Source: Gelidibacter mesophilus DSM 14095
GTDB lineage: Bacteria; Bacteroidota; Bacteroidia; Flavobacteriales; Flavobacteriaceae
NCBI RefSeq assembly: GCF_000423005.1
Contig: NZ_AUHD01000015.1
Coordinates: 1-64,000, forward strand
Direction: 5' to 3'
DNA: 64,000 nt
Under the pieces are notes generated by a model, which worked only from the letters and a program-made list of their open reading frames with translations, did no database searches and was not told the DNA's origin. Both the position numbers and the translations under genes were made by a program. Each line of letters begins with the position of its first letter. Position 1 is the first letter of the stretch. Of the stretch, positions 8,881 through 19,500 are shown piece by piece.

Positions 8881-8908
8881 CTCACAGGCTCCAGAAACCT
8901 TTGAGGTC
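8881..8908 (+). repeat. Degenerate copy of the 33-bp REP palindrome
   Basis: Aligned without gaps to positions 5-32 of the palindrome at 34689-34721, 23 of 28 bases agree: CTCACAGG on the left and GAAACCT-TGAGGTC on the right are kept, and four of the five changes lie in or beside the loop. It lies 25 kb from the RAYT locus, as expected of a mobilised REP that is decaying. Confidence 0.5.
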
Positions 8909-9088
8909 ATTCATTAGTGCAGAGAATATAAAAACAAGTCGTGCATTCGTGCCAAAAAATCTCCAGCTGTCGCTCATTCCGCCAGTGTTCTTCAAATAAA
9001 TTCCGAAAAGAAATAGCCGTGGTTAAAGTTGTCTTTCATAAGATGCAGTTAACTGCAATCAGTATATAAAAACTAGTAAGCAATGTTC

Positions 9089-9096
9089 TATCTTTG
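9089..9096 (+). promoter_or_regulatory. Candidate -7 promoter element of the dihydrouridine synthase gene
   Basis: TATCTTTG matches TAnnTTTG and lies 17 bases before the ATG. No clear -33 TTTG is found at the usual distance. Confidence 0.45.
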
Positions 9097-9113
9097 CCTC
9101 ACTAAATAATACG

Positions 9114-10076
9114 ATGGTTCCCACGCTCCTTTCATCCCCTTTACAGGGTTTTACAGATTTTAGATTTCGCAATGCCTTCAATCATTACTTTGGCGGGATT
9201 GACACCTTCTATTCACCATATATCAGATTGAATGGTAAGCTCAAGATTAAGCAATCCTATCAAAACGATATAGAACCAGAAAATAATACTGGCCTTGAGG
9301 TCATTCCGCAAATTATAACCAATGATCCTGACGAGTTTATCTATGTTGCCAAATACGTACAAAGTTTAGGCTATAAAGAACTGAATTGGAATTTAGGCTG
9401 CCCCTATCCTATGGTTGCCAAGTCTGGGATGGGTTCTGGCTTGATCTGCAATCCACCAAAAATCAATGAGATTTTGCATAGGGCTCACAACGAAACTGAT
9501 ATTTTGGTGTCCATGAAAATGAGGATGGGGTATGAGAACGCGGAAGAAATTTTGGAAGTTTTTCCTATTCTAGAGCACTATCCGCTTAAAAACATTGCAA
9601 TTCATGCCAGAATAGGAAAGCAACTCTATAAAGGTCCCGTGGATTTAGATGCTTTTGAGAAATGTATGGGCAACACTACACATAAGTTGTATTACAACGG
9701 CGATATCACCAGTGTTTCCGCTTTTAAAGCTCTTGAAGAGCGCTTCCCTACTCTTGATCATTTTATGATTGGCCGTGGCTTAATTGCCGACCCTTTCTTA
9801 CCCAATATGATCAAGAATAACACGACGGCATATCCTGAAAATAGATGGGCTATTTTTTCAGAATTCCACGATACCATTTATGCGCAGTATGATGCTTACT
9901 TATCTGGACCAACACCTATCAAGTTAAAAATGCTAGGGTTTTGGGAGTACTTTTCTCAAGCCACATCAAATCCACAAAAAACATATAAAGCGATAAAAAA
10001 AGCTACAAATCCTATAAAATACAAGCAAGCTGTTGCTAAAGTTTTAGAGACTGAAATGGCAATTGCACGTCGCTAG
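9114..10076 (+). CDS. tRNA-dihydrouridine synthase (Dus family)
   Basis: A 320-residue FMN enzyme that reduces uridine to dihydrouridine in the D-loop of tRNA. The N-terminal SSPLQGFTDFRFR segment is the flavin-binding start of the TIM barrel, NWNLGCPYPMV holds the catalytic Cys96, VSMKMRMGY and IAIHARIGKQLYKG are the later barrel motifs, and YYNGDITS and MIGRGLIADPF complete the phosphate-binding part. The overall form is nearest to the single Dus of Bacteroidota, close to the DusC type. Length is normal. It is monocistronic; the convergent neighbour is a methyltransferase 59 bases downstream. Confidence 0.9.
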   Translation: MVPTLLSSPLQGFTDFRFRNAFNHYFGGIDTFYSPYIRLNGKLKIKQSYQNDIEPENNTGLEVIPQIITNDPDEFIYVAKYVQSLGYKELNWNLGCPYPMVAKSGMGSGLICNPPKINEILHRAHNETDILVSMKMRMGYENAEEILEVFPILEHYPLKNIAIHARIGKQLYKGPVDLDAFEKCMGNTTHKLYYNGDITSVSAFKALEERFPTLDHFMIGRGLIADPFLPNMIKNNTTAYPENRWAIFSEFHDTIYAQYDAYLSGPTPIKLKMLGFWEYFSQATSNPQKTYKAIKKATNPIKYKQAVAKVLETEMAIARR

Positions 10077-10135
10077 TCAAATCGTATTCCACAGTATTAA
10101 AAAAAAACTTAAATATCCATTATTAGGAACCTGAA

Positions 10136-11230
10136 TCAATTTTCGCTCTGAAGTAAGGTGATTTTGTTGTGGATGAGGACCCAAAGCTCAACTTCTTCCG
10201 AGGCTCGCCAACGTTGGTCACGTTTTGTTTTTTCAGAAGCTCCTTTCACCTTTTTTTTATAACATTTTTCCAAAAGAAATCTGCCACCTTCGGCAAGTTC
10301 CTTTTCTATTGGGTGCCCCTTCGTCACATTTGTTATTTGTGCCAAATTAGAAAAAATAAGCACTAATTTTCCATTAGGCAAAAGACGTTGCTTTGCCGCT
10401 TCAAAAAAATCAGGAAATAGATTTTCGTTGTAATAGATGGCTTGATCCATGTTGTCTAAGAGATGAGATTCCGGCAGCCATGGTGGATTAAAAACAATGA
10501 GCTCAGTCTGTTTGTCAAACTTCCCAAAAAGAGATCCAATGTCCAATTCCAGCTTTCGAGACAATTTGGTAGCACCCATAAACTCATTTAATCCCACAAC
10601 TGCGTTCGGATTTGTATCGGTACCAAATACTTTTTGAAAACCCTGTGCAATCATTTGAAAAGAAAGCACACCACTTCCCACGCCAACATCTATAGCTGTT
10701 TTTTTAGGCCCATTATAGCGTTTTAACCATTGGTCAAAAAGCTCCAAATGATCAAAACGTGTTGGGAAATAGGTGCCGTAATAGGGATGGATTTTATTTC
10801 GTAATAGCGGAATGGAAATCCCGTTTTTGTACCACTGCCAAGCGCTATTGAGTCCTTGTATTTGAGGAAAAGTCAGAAAGAAATCAGCAGTTTCTGGGTA
10901 GAGTTTTTCTAACCACCCAATGGCAGGTGCTTTTTTTACGTGCAATCTATGTGCTACAATTTCAATTAAAACAAGATTTGACATTTTGTGATATGCTCCC
11001 CGATACGCACGTTGTTCCTTAAAAGTGGTGTTGGGCAATTTATTATTAAGATGCCTTTTCAAGGCGCTCAACAGTAACAGACCGTCAATATAAAACCTTG
11101 TTATCAATACAGGCCCATTGGCTTCAAGGGTTTTAATATTAATTCCAATAGATGACGTACCATCAAACACGCCAGCATCATTAATAGAAACCATAGGTTT
11201 AGGTTTGTGGATTTGAATTTCTGTAATCAT
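10136..11230 (-). CDS. SAM-dependent methyltransferase with NPPW motif
   Basis: A 364-residue protein. Residues 1-170 form an N-terminal part I do not recognise. The C-terminal part is a class I methyltransferase: SAM-binding loop DVGVGSG (181-187), acidic residue in GTDTNPNA (204-210) and catalytic-type motif NPPW (248-251). NPPW/NPPY enzymes methylate nitrogen atoms in proteins, RNA or DNA, as in PrmC and the RlmG/RsmC group, so a ribosomal or rRNA target is plausible but unproven. It does not have the cysteines of an arsenite methyltransferase. It stands alone, convergent with the dihydrouridine synthase gene. Confidence 0.75.
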   Translation of the reverse strand: MITEIQIHKPKPMVSINDAGVFDGTSSIGINIKTLEANGPVLITRFYIDGLLLLSALKRHLNNKLPNTTFKEQRAYRGAYHKMSNLVLIEIVAHRLHVKKAPAIGWLEKLYPETADFFLTFPQIQGLNSAWQWYKNGISIPLLRNKIHPYYGTYFPTRFDHLELFDQWLKRYNGPKKTAIDVGVGSGVLSFQMIAQGFQKVFGTDTNPNAVVGLNEFMGATKLSRKLELDIGSLFGKFDKQTELIVFNPPWLPESHLLDNMDQAIYYNENLFPDFFEAAKQRLLPNGKLVLIFSNLAQITNVTKGHPIEKELAEGGRFLLEKCYKKKVKGASEKTKRDQRWRASEEVELWVLIHNKITLLQSEN

Positions 11231-11596
11231 GTTCTAGTTTTGTGTTTGGATGAAAAGAGGAACAGTTTTTACAGATTCCACAGGCATTGATTATCGATAA
11301 TAGAAAAAGGCTTAAAGAAGAAAGCCTTAAAAATCCGTGGAAGTTATGCAAAGTTGGGAATTAGAGCTAAAGTCAAAAAAGACTTTCCAAAGGTACTTTA
11401 TTAAAACTCAATACACTATATTAAAACTTAATATATGATTAATACTGAAGCAATTATAAGAAAAGAAAGTTTCTGTAAGAACATAAACGTGAGTTTTTGC
11501 AACCGGCGATTGACCCATTTCTATAAATTACACGGACAAACGAAAAAAATAGGACATTAAATCTAGCTTTGTATCTTTGTCAAAATTAGAAATCAT
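11231..11596. other. Intergenic region upstream of the FAD monooxygenase unit
   Basis: AT-rich DNA between two divergent genes. The right end carries a TATCTTTG element at 11572-11579. I see no ORF or stable hairpin in the rest. Confidence 0.45.
11572..11579 (+). promoter_or_regulatory. Candidate -7 promoter element of the monooxygenase unit
   Basis: TATCTTTG matches TAnnTTTG. It lies 17 bases before a short ORF and 123 bases before the monooxygenase start. A -33 TTTG at normal spacing is not evident. Confidence 0.45.
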
Positions 11597-11710
11597 ATGT
11601 GCTTCTGTTCAACAACTAACCACATCAAAAAACATAAAAGCCAGATTACTAGACTTAAATTGATTTATGAGGATGAATTTTTTCTTATAAAAGGACATCC
11701 AAATGAGTGA
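11597..11710 (+). CDS. Possible 37-residue leader protein overlapping the monooxygenase start
   Basis: An ATG 17 bases after the candidate -7 element opens a 37-codon frame starting MCFCSTT and ending GHPNE. Its TGA (11708-11710) overlaps the monooxygenase ATG (11703) by eight bases, the usual layout of translationally coupled genes. The product is basic in the middle (KKHKSQ) and has a CxC motif at its start. No family is recognised. The alternative is that this is only the 5' leader of the monooxygenase mRNA and the frame is open by chance. Confidence 0.35.
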   Translation: MCFCSTTNHIKKHKSQITRLKLIYEDEFFLIKGHPNE

Positions 11711-13187
11711 AAATAAGGACTCAGTGAAAGTGGAAGAAGAAACAGTTGCAAGTTGGACTATTTGTACCGATTGCCAAGGACAAGGTAAAAAACGGCGAAA
11801 ACTTCGGAAGAAAGCCAAACGTCGTTACCAAAGAGCTTGTGAACAATTTGAAAAATCAAAGAGTGAAGAGACTCTTCCTGCTAAACCAACAGGCCACCTA
11901 GAGTTGTGCTCAACCTGCTCCGGATCTGGATTGGCCCCGACAACTAACCCTCCTATTGCCGATGAAGAAAACTACCCTCATATTGCCATTATTGGTGGTG
12001 GCATAGGAGGCGTGGCGCTGGCAGTGGCCTGTTTGCATCGTGGAATTCCTTTTACCCTTTTTGAACGTGATAACAATTTTGAGTCAAGATCTCAAGGCTA
12101 TGGCCTCACGCTTCAGCAAGCTAGCAAAGCAATTGAAGGATTGGGAATTTTCAACTTGAAAGATGGAGTGACTTCAACCAGGCATGTGGTTCATACCACA
12201 GATGGAAAAGTGATTGGCGAATGGGGAATGCGCAAGTGGTTGCAGACAACAGATACAGAAAATTCTTCAAAACGGAGAAATGTCCACATTTCGCGACAGT
12301 CTTTGCGCTTAGCGCTGCTTGAGCAATTGGCAGGACATAATGAGATAAAGTGGGGCCATCAATTGGTGGATTATAAGGAATGTGAAAATAAACGTCTGGC
12401 CCTCAGTTTTCAAGTGGACGGAAAAATTGAGCATATTGAGACAGACCTTGTAGTTGGAGCCGATGGTATCCGCAGTTCAGTACGAAATTTAGCTATCACT
12501 GAAGACCGAATGCCTTTACGGTACCTAGGTTGTATTGTGATTTTGGGTATTTGTCCCTTGAAAGATCTTGAAGGTCTGGATAATTGCCCATTATTAGACT
12601 CAGCCACAGTATTTCAAACGGCCAATGGCAATGAACGAATTTACGTGATGCCATATACGTCAGACACGGTGATGTGGCAACTAAGCTTCCCCATACCAGA
12701 AAAAGAAGCAAAAGCCTTGAGTCTCCTAGGTCCTCAAGCACTTAAAAAAGAAGCTTGTAGAAGAACACCGTGGCACGACCCCATACCTCAAATTCTAACA
12801 GCAACTCAGGAAACTCAAGTTTCTGGCTATCCGGTTTACGATAGAGAATTGTTAGATACAGAATTGCTGGAAAAAATTGGGCAAGTTACTTTAATTGGTG
12901 ATGCGGCCCACCCTATGAGTCCATTTAAAGGACAGGGTGCCAACCAGGCGCTATTGGATGCACTCGCATTAGCCCGCGAAATATCAAAAAGATGCAGACT
13001 CTCAACACAATGGAGAGACGCCGGATTAAGAAAAAGCGTATTGACTGAATTTGAATCCGAAATGCTAAAACGTAGTGCTTCCAAAGTAAAGGATTCAGCT
13101 GCCGCCGCACAGTTCCTTCATTCCGAAATTGCACTACATGAGAGAAATGAGCCCAGAGGCAGGTGTTTAAAGAGAAAAGAAGTATGA
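11703..13187 (+). CDS. FAD-dependent monooxygenase with N-terminal DnaJ-like Cys motif
   Basis: A 494-residue cytoplasmic protein. From residue 90 on it is a group A flavoprotein monooxygenase (PHBH fold): GGGIGG (98-103) for the FAD pyrophosphate, VVGADGIRSSVR in the middle, and GDAAHPMSPFKGQG (399-412), which closes the FAD site. Such enzymes use NAD(P)H and O2 to hydroxylate small organic compounds. Residues 18-76 carry two CxxCxGxG motifs (Cys21/Cys24 and Cys69/Cys72) separated by a very basic helix; this is half of the zinc centre found in DnaJ-type proteins. The pair could hold one zinc ion. Substrate is unknown. It may be co-translated with the small ORF overlapping its start. Confidence 0.8.
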   Translation: MSENKDSVKVEEETVASWTICTDCQGQGKKRRKLRKKAKRRYQRACEQFEKSKSEETLPAKPTGHLELCSTCSGSGLAPTTNPPIADEENYPHIAIIGGGIGGVALAVACLHRGIPFTLFERDNNFESRSQGYGLTLQQASKAIEGLGIFNLKDGVTSTRHVVHTTDGKVIGEWGMRKWLQTTDTENSSKRRNVHISRQSLRLALLEQLAGHNEIKWGHQLVDYKECENKRLALSFQVDGKIEHIETDLVVGADGIRSSVRNLAITEDRMPLRYLGCIVILGICPLKDLEGLDNCPLLDSATVFQTANGNERIYVMPYTSDTVMWQLSFPIPEKEAKALSLLGPQALKKEACRRTPWHDPIPQILTATQETQVSGYPVYDRELLDTELLEKIGQVTLIGDAAHPMSPFKGQGANQALLDALALAREISKRCRLSTQWRDAGLRKSVLTEFESEMLKRSASKVKDSAAAAQFLHSEIALHERNEPRGRCLKRKEV

Positions 13188-13405
13188 CCATTGGCCCCAC
13201 TCCTCTCGCTGAAAGTTGAATCTCCAGAATCAGTGTACTGAAAATGTAGCAGTTTCGAATGCCGAATAGAATTTTGCTGAAGGTGAAAGCAGACTTATAC
13301 TGATGATAGCGAGATCATCAAATTCATTTTATTTTACTGCGCCACATCCAAACAGAATGGCAATAAAATTTTATCTTAGCCATATAAAAGCGATATCCTT
13401 TTTTA

Positions 13406-15592
13406 ATGCGAACCATTGTTTATCTCCTATTTCTTGTTCTGATCTTTTCAGCTTGTAAAAACGACAGCGGAAAAGATTCTTACACTGATATTGCTGATTT
13501 CAAATCGGTCCATGAAGATGGCTATGTAGGCGATGTGCAATGCATGCAATGTCATAAAACGGCTTTTAAAGAATGGAAGAAATCTGACCATGATTTGGCG
13601 ATGAAGATTGCAAATGATTCCACTGTTCTAGGCGATTTTAACGATTTGAGAACAACTTTAGATGGTGTTTCTTATTTTTTCTCCAAAAAGAACTCTAATT
13701 TTTCGGTTCATATTAAAGAAATTGATGGATCGGAGCAAGAATATATCATAAGCTACACCTTTGGTGTCCATCCATTGCAACAATATTTAATAGATTTTGA
13801 GAACGGCAAGAAACAGTTGTTGCGAGTCACTTGGGATGCCGTAGAAAAAAAATGGTACCACCAATATGCCGGTGATAAAATGGACCCACACGATTGGATG
13901 CATTGGACAGAAAGTTCCCAAAACTGGAACACCATGTATGCCGAATGCCACTCGACCAACTTAAAGAAAAACTACAACCATCAGGACGATTCTTTCAAAA
14001 CCACCTACTCTTCCATAAATGTGAGCTGTGAAAGCTGTCACGGTCCTGGCGAAAAGCATGTGTTGTGGGCAACTAACAGCAATGAAGAAGATGGTGTGGC
14101 AAATGCCTACATTTTAAAGGGCAACTCGCAGTTTAACCAACTAAATATGTGTGCGGCCTGTCATTCCCGTCGTGCTAAGTTGACTGAGAACTATGCGCCT
14201 GGTCAATATTTTGAAGATCAGTATTTATTACAAGTTTTGGACACCGTCAATTACCACGGAGATGGCCAAATTAAAAATGAAGATTATGTATACGGTTCCT
14301 TTATACAAAGCAAGATGTTCCATAATGATGTCAAATGTACCGACTGCCACAATCCACACACCTTAAAACTCAAAATGCAAGGCAACAATCTATGTATGCA
14401 GTGTCATGAACCAAAGTATAACGAACCTTCACATCATTTTCATTCTGTAGATCCGAAGAGCTCACTGTGCATAAACTGCCACATGACGGGAGAAACTTAT
14501 ATGGGTATTGACTTTAGAAGAGACCATAGTTTTCGTGTGCCAAGACCAGACCAAAGCGTGGTTTATGGCACGCCAAATGCCTGCATTGGATGTCATATGG
14601 ATAAAAGTGATACTTGGGCCGCAAATCAGGTGAAACAATGGTACGGCGAGAAAAGACAGGAACATTTTTCTGACGGCATGTTACTAAGCACAAAAAGCGG
14701 AATGACTCCAAACGAACGTAAAATGTTGGACGATTATATCAACAATTTAAAATATCCAGCCATTGCCCGTGCTACCGTAATTGACAATTTAAATATCACA
14801 TCGACGGCGCAATTCTTACCAATATTAAATTCGTTAAAGGATCAATCACCATTGGTACGCTATAATGCGTTAATGAAATTTATGATTTTGAATCCTGCGG
14901 AACGCATCTCAATTGCCTCTGAACATATCAAAGATACCTCGTGAGTTGTCCGGATTGCCGCAGCCGAATTACTCAATGGCATTCCACAGGAACAACTGCA
15001 AAACTTGGATCAATATGCCTTGAGTATCGCGCAGGACGAATTAAGAACCATGCTTTACGCCAATGCCGATTTCTCTACAGGGAGATTGCGTTTGGGTGAT
15101 TATTTATTCCAAAACAATGATATTCCCGGCGCTATCAAACAATATGAAACTGCCATAAAGATGGATAGTTTACTGTTGATTGTTTACTCCAATCTTGCCA
15201 CTGCCTATAGTATGAATGGCGATACAGCGTCGGCCTTCAAAACACTCAACACACTTATTAAAAAGGATCCTAAATCTGGCCGAGCCTATTACCTAAGAGG
15301 GCTGCTAAATTTTGAAATCAAACAAGAGGCTTTAGGAATTTCAGACATGAACAAATCAATACAACTGGATCCTGCAAATACGCGAGCTAGTTATAATTTA
15401 GCCACCCTATATTATCAAAACAAGGAATGGAACAAAGCCGAAAGCGCCATTAAAGTTGCTCTAAAAACCGAACCTCAAAATGGCGATTATAGATATTTGC
15501 TCGCCTTGATTTATCAGGAACAGGGAAAAACCATTCAAAGTACGACGCTCATGCAGCAGTTGCAGAAAGAGCAAGCGCAAGGCAGGAGTTAA
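13406..15592 (+). pseudogene. Multiheme cytochrome c with HEAT/TPR tail, broken by an in-frame TGA
   Basis: One frame runs 13406-15592 and is interrupted only by TGA at 14942-14944. The first part (512 codons) has a lipobox (FSAC, Cys17) and seven intact CXXCH heme sites starting at residues 46, 208, 249, 311, 330, 355 and 393; it resembles cytochrome c554-like electron carriers of the periplasm. An eighth site at 178-182 reads YAECH, where the family has Cys first. The part after the stop continues a HEAT-like helix (VVRIAAAELL) and three to four TPR repeats. The stop is one C-to-T change from Arg CGA, and the Tyr is one G-to-A change from Cys. Either the gene is decaying, or the first part is made as a shortened cytochrome and the TPR part restarts from the TTG at 15005. 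A sequencing error is also possible. Confidence 0.75.
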
Positions 15593-15610
15593 GTTTTTGA
15601 TTTTAAAAAC

Positions 15611-15640
15611 AAAAAAAGACCCAACATCACATTGGGTCTT
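15611..15640 (-). terminator. Rho-independent terminator of the fasciclin gene
   Basis: A perfect 9-bp stem (15616-15624 with 15632-15640, loop of seven) is followed on the minus strand by a T run. It also lies just past the end of the convergent cytochrome/TPR gene and may serve both. Confidence 0.8.
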
Positions 15641-15663
15641 CTAAAATTAAAATATATTGGTAT

Positions 15664-16305
15664 TTATTTTTTAGACATCAATACGGTATCAATAATATAA
15701 ATGATTCCATTTGAAGCTTCCACATTCCCTAAAATAACCTGTGCTTTCTTACCAGATCCGTCTTTGATCACATACTGATCGCCATTCATCATCGCCGTTA
15801 ATTCTTCACCTTTTACAGTTTTAAAAGTATAAGATCCATTGGCACCTTTTATTGCGGCAGCCAATTTATCAGAGGTTATCACTCCAGGAACCACATGATA
15901 AGTTAACACTTCAGCCAACATTTCCTTATTCTCCGGCAACATTAATTCGTCACGTTTCTTTTGAGGCAATTTCTCAAAAGCTTGATTTGAAGGCGCGAAC
16001 ACTGTATAATTTCCAGGTTCAGATAACATAGCAGACAAATCAGCGGCTTGCAAAGCTCCCGCCAAAGTAGATAAATCCTTATTCATCATTGCTTGTCCCG
16101 CAATACTATTGGCTCTTGCCTGCTCTTTCATTTCAGCTTCTTTGGCCTGCGTTTCCATTTTAGCCTTTTCTGCAGCTTCCATTTCTACACGTTCCGTTTC
16201 TATTCTTAATTGTTCCTCCTTCTTTTTTCCGTCTTCACAAGAAGAGACAAAAACAAAGGCTGTTAAGGCAGCAGCAAACAAAATATTCGATTTCTTAAAT
16301 GTCAT
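15664..16305 (-). CDS. Fasciclin-domain lipoprotein
   Basis: A 213-residue lipoprotein (lipobox VSSC, Cys23). Residues 27-65 are a highly charged Glu/Lys-rich stretch likely to be a helix or coiled coil. Residues 75-213 form one fasciclin (FAS1) domain: the segment YTVFAPSNQAFEKLP is motif H1, LTYHVVPG is the YH motif, and VEASNGIIYIIDTVL is the closing H2 motif. FAS1 domains mediate adhesion or ligand binding; the bacterial role is general and unproven. The single-gene unit ends in a strong terminator. The length is typical for one FAS1 domain plus a linker. Confidence 0.88.
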   Translation of the reverse strand: MTFKKSNILFAAALTAFVFVSSCEDGKKKEEQLRIETERVEMEAAEKAKMETQAKEAEMKEQARANSIAGQAMMNKDLSTLAGALQAADLSAMLSEPGNYTVFAPSNQAFEKLPQKKRDELMLPENKEMLAEVLTYHVVPGVITSDKLAAAIKGANGSYTFKTVKGEELTAMMNGDQYVIKDGSGKKAQVILGNVEASNGIIYIIDTVLMSKK

Positions 16306-16463
16306 AATTAAATTATTTATTGGTTTATAATTATATATACGTATGAAACGCGTTAAGGTAAGGGAATTGATACAACTTTAACATAAAACAGTCAAACCCA
16401 TGAAAAGTTGTTAAATTTTCTTAATATTAAGGTTAGAGTTATTAATATTCGCATTTAGCGACG

Positions 16464-16491
16464 TTTGACGTCAGCTAATATGATAAATTTG
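16464..16491 (+). promoter_or_regulatory. Promoter of the tamB-tamL unit
   Basis: TTTG (16464-16467) and TAAATTTG (16484-16491) are 16 bases apart, one base shorter than the usual Bacteroidota spacing. The -7 element lies 19 bases before the TTG start of tamB. Confidence 0.5.
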
Positions 16492-16510
16492 CAACCCTAG
16501 ATCATACTTA

Positions 16511-19500
16511 TTGGAAGATAGCATAAACGATAATGAAAAGCCTGCAAAACGAAAGTATAGGGCGCTCAGAATAATTGGAAGAATTATACTAGGCATTCTC
16601 ATATTCTTGTTTCTATTGGTTTTATTTATCAGAAGCCCTTGGGGACAAGGTATTATTGTTGACAAAGCAACGTCCTATGTTTCCAATAAGACCAATACCA
16701 AAGTTGAAATTGATCGTTTGTTCCTCACTTTTGATGGTAATCTTCAAGTTGAGGGTTTATTTCTGGAAGATACCAAAGGTGATACTTTAGTCTATTCAAA
16801 ATCATTGGAAGCCGATGTTCCACTTTGGGCAATGATTCGAGGCGAAGGCGTTGGTGTGGATGCGTTGTACTGGGACGGTCTTCGCGCCAATATTATTCGT
16901 AAAGATTCTGTGACAGGCTATAACTTCCAATTTCTGATTGATGCTTTTGTCACGCAAGACCCTAAACCTGTCGCCACAGACACTACCGCACCTCCGCTCA
17001 ATATTGTTTTAGGAAAACTTAATTTTAAGAACTTTGATATTGTATTTGATGATGCCGTAGCTGGAATTGATAGCCGATTCAAAATCGGCACCTTGAATGC
17101 CAAAATGGAAACTACGGATTTGGAACACATGAACTTCGAAGCCTCTGCTTTGGAACTTTCTGATGCCCGCATCAAATTCATCCAAAGCCCCGTCCCCATC
17201 ATTCCTGAGGAAGATCCAGCGCCGCTACCTACCCTCTCCGTTGAAAATTTAACTTTGAGCAACGTGTTCGCAAATTACCAATCATATGGTGATCGCATTG
17301 CCGCAGAAGTTGATATTGAAGACTTATTCGCAAAAATTCCGAAAGTCGATTTGGTCAATAGCGATTTTGAAGTCGCTACTTTTCGTCTTAAAAACTCGTC
17401 CATACTCCTTAATACCGAGACTGAAACGAATGCCGTAACCCAAAAGGTAGTCGAAGTTACCCAAGATATCAAACAAGATATCCAATCATTTGAATGGCCA
17501 GAACTAAGACTTGCTATTGGTTCTGTTGATCTGGAAAATAATAAATTCAGTTATTTTGTCGCTTCCGCAGAAGCAAAAACAGGAAGCTTCAATCCGAATG
17601 CCATCGTTTTGAATGATTTGAATCTGCAAGCCCATACGATCCAATTAAAAGACAAAAAAGCCGAGCTTCATATTGACAACTCCACTTTTAAAGAGATTTC
17701 TGGATTTAATTTGAAAGAATTAAGTTTAAAATTTACTGCTGATGATAATACTTTAAAAGTAACTGACTTAAGAACTGCGCTTAATAACAATAGTTTAAGT
17801 GCCAGTATACGCCTGGATTATCCGAAGTTATCGGCGTTGATCGAGTCTCCTGAAAAATCAAAGATCGACCTTAATATTCCGACATTTAAAGTCGCTTTAA
17901 AAGACGTCTTCCTCATTCAACCTGAACTTAAAAAAAACCAATACCTCGATACCTTAAGCCAACATTTGTTCACAGGAAACACCAAGGCGAACGGCTATCT
18001 GTCTGATATCAAAATTGAGCGTTTGAATGCCAATTGGGCAAACACACGCCTATCTGCAAATGGCAAGATCCAGAACATCACAGATCCGGGGAATATTCAG
18101 TTCGACATTCCTAATTTTTCCGCCATTTCTACCCGTTCTGATATCGTTCAGTTTGTTGACGAAACAGAACTTGGTATGAATTTGCCTGAAGATGTGAAAT
18201 TAGGTGGAACCTTGAAAGGAAACCCTAATGCTATTTATGCCAATGCAACTTTAACAACTACGCAAGGTTTCGCTTCTGTGGATGGACATTTCATAAATGG
18301 GAACACCTTAGAATTTGATGCTGATCTTTCAATCGAAGATTACAAATTGAATGAATTGCTCCAAAATGAGCAATTGGGTTCTTTAAGTCTAAACGTAAAA
18401 GCTACCGGAAAAGGGAAAACCATTAATGATCTTGACGCCCATGTAGAAGCCACAGTGTCCAGCTTTAAATATAATAATTATAATATCAAAGACCTAAACC
18501 TTATTGGGGATATTAAAAATGGACGTGGAAAGGTGACTTCAAAATATAAAGATCACAACTTAGATATGGACCTCTATGCCACTGTGGTTCTAGACTCCGT
18601 CTCACCCGAAGCTAACGTAGAGCTTAATATCATTGGTGCAGACCTGAATGCTTTAGGAATTATGCAGCAGGAAGTCAAAACGGGGATGAAAATTTATGCT
18701 GATTTTAAGGGAGATGCCACCAATTATGACGTGGCCGCCATTATTGACCAGGGCGTAGTGGTTTATGATAACAAAACCTACTTGATGGGAGACCTTAACG
18801 CCCTTGCGCATGTGAGGAAAGATACCACCTCAGTTTCAATTAAGAATAAATTGGTGGATATTTTGGTGCAATCCAACGCAGACCCCCAAACGTTTAGCAA
18901 CTCCTTAAGACGTCATGTTTTAAGCTATTTCTATAGTGATGAACAAGTTCCGGATAGCATTACCAATCCGGTCAATTTAAAATTACGAGGCAAGATCATC
19001 CAAGCACCTATATTGAACGAGGTCTTTCTAGTTAATGTAAAAAAATTGGATACGGTTAAAATTGACGTCGATTACAACGAAAGAGCCCGAGAATTAAAAG
19101 CCAATATTACAGCGCCACATATCAATTATAGTGGTTATGAATTGGACAGTCTGGTATTTGCTATGGATACCGATAAAGAAAAATTTGATTTTGACCTTGG
19201 CTTCAACAGAATTAAAGCAGGACCATTTCATATCCAGAAAACAAAACTTACAGGAATTCAAGAGAATGGTGAACTCTTTTTGGCATTTACAGCATATCAC
19301 AAAGAGGATATATTAACGCAGATTACGAGTAAAATTACAGGAGACAGAGAGCTTTTACGTTTTCATGTCAATCCAGATGATTTAATTTTAAATGCAACAC
19401 CGTGGAATACACCTCAAAACAACGAAATCTTGATCAGTGACAAGAATATGGAATTCAATGACTTCATTTTCAGTCATGATAACCAATCTTTTGAGATTAC

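Larger units (their letters stand above)
8736..9113. other. Intergenic region with a degenerate REP copy and a promoter element
   Basis: The stretch between the divergent ABC exporter and dihydrouridine synthase genes contains a decayed copy of the palindrome that flanks the RAYT gene (8881-8908, separate entry) and a TATCTTTG element just before the synthase start. I see no credible ORF. Confidence 0.5.

Noticed and set aside
10136-11230. The methyltransferase as the missing ArsM
   Set aside because: It has an NPPW motif typical of N-methyltransferases and lacks the Cys pattern of arsenite methyltransferases; it is also 13 kb from arsS.
14942-14944. TGA as a selenocysteine codon in the cytochrome gene
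   Set aside because: No SECIS-like hairpin was noticed just after it and the position is a plain HEAT helix; a C-to-T change from CGA Arg is simpler.
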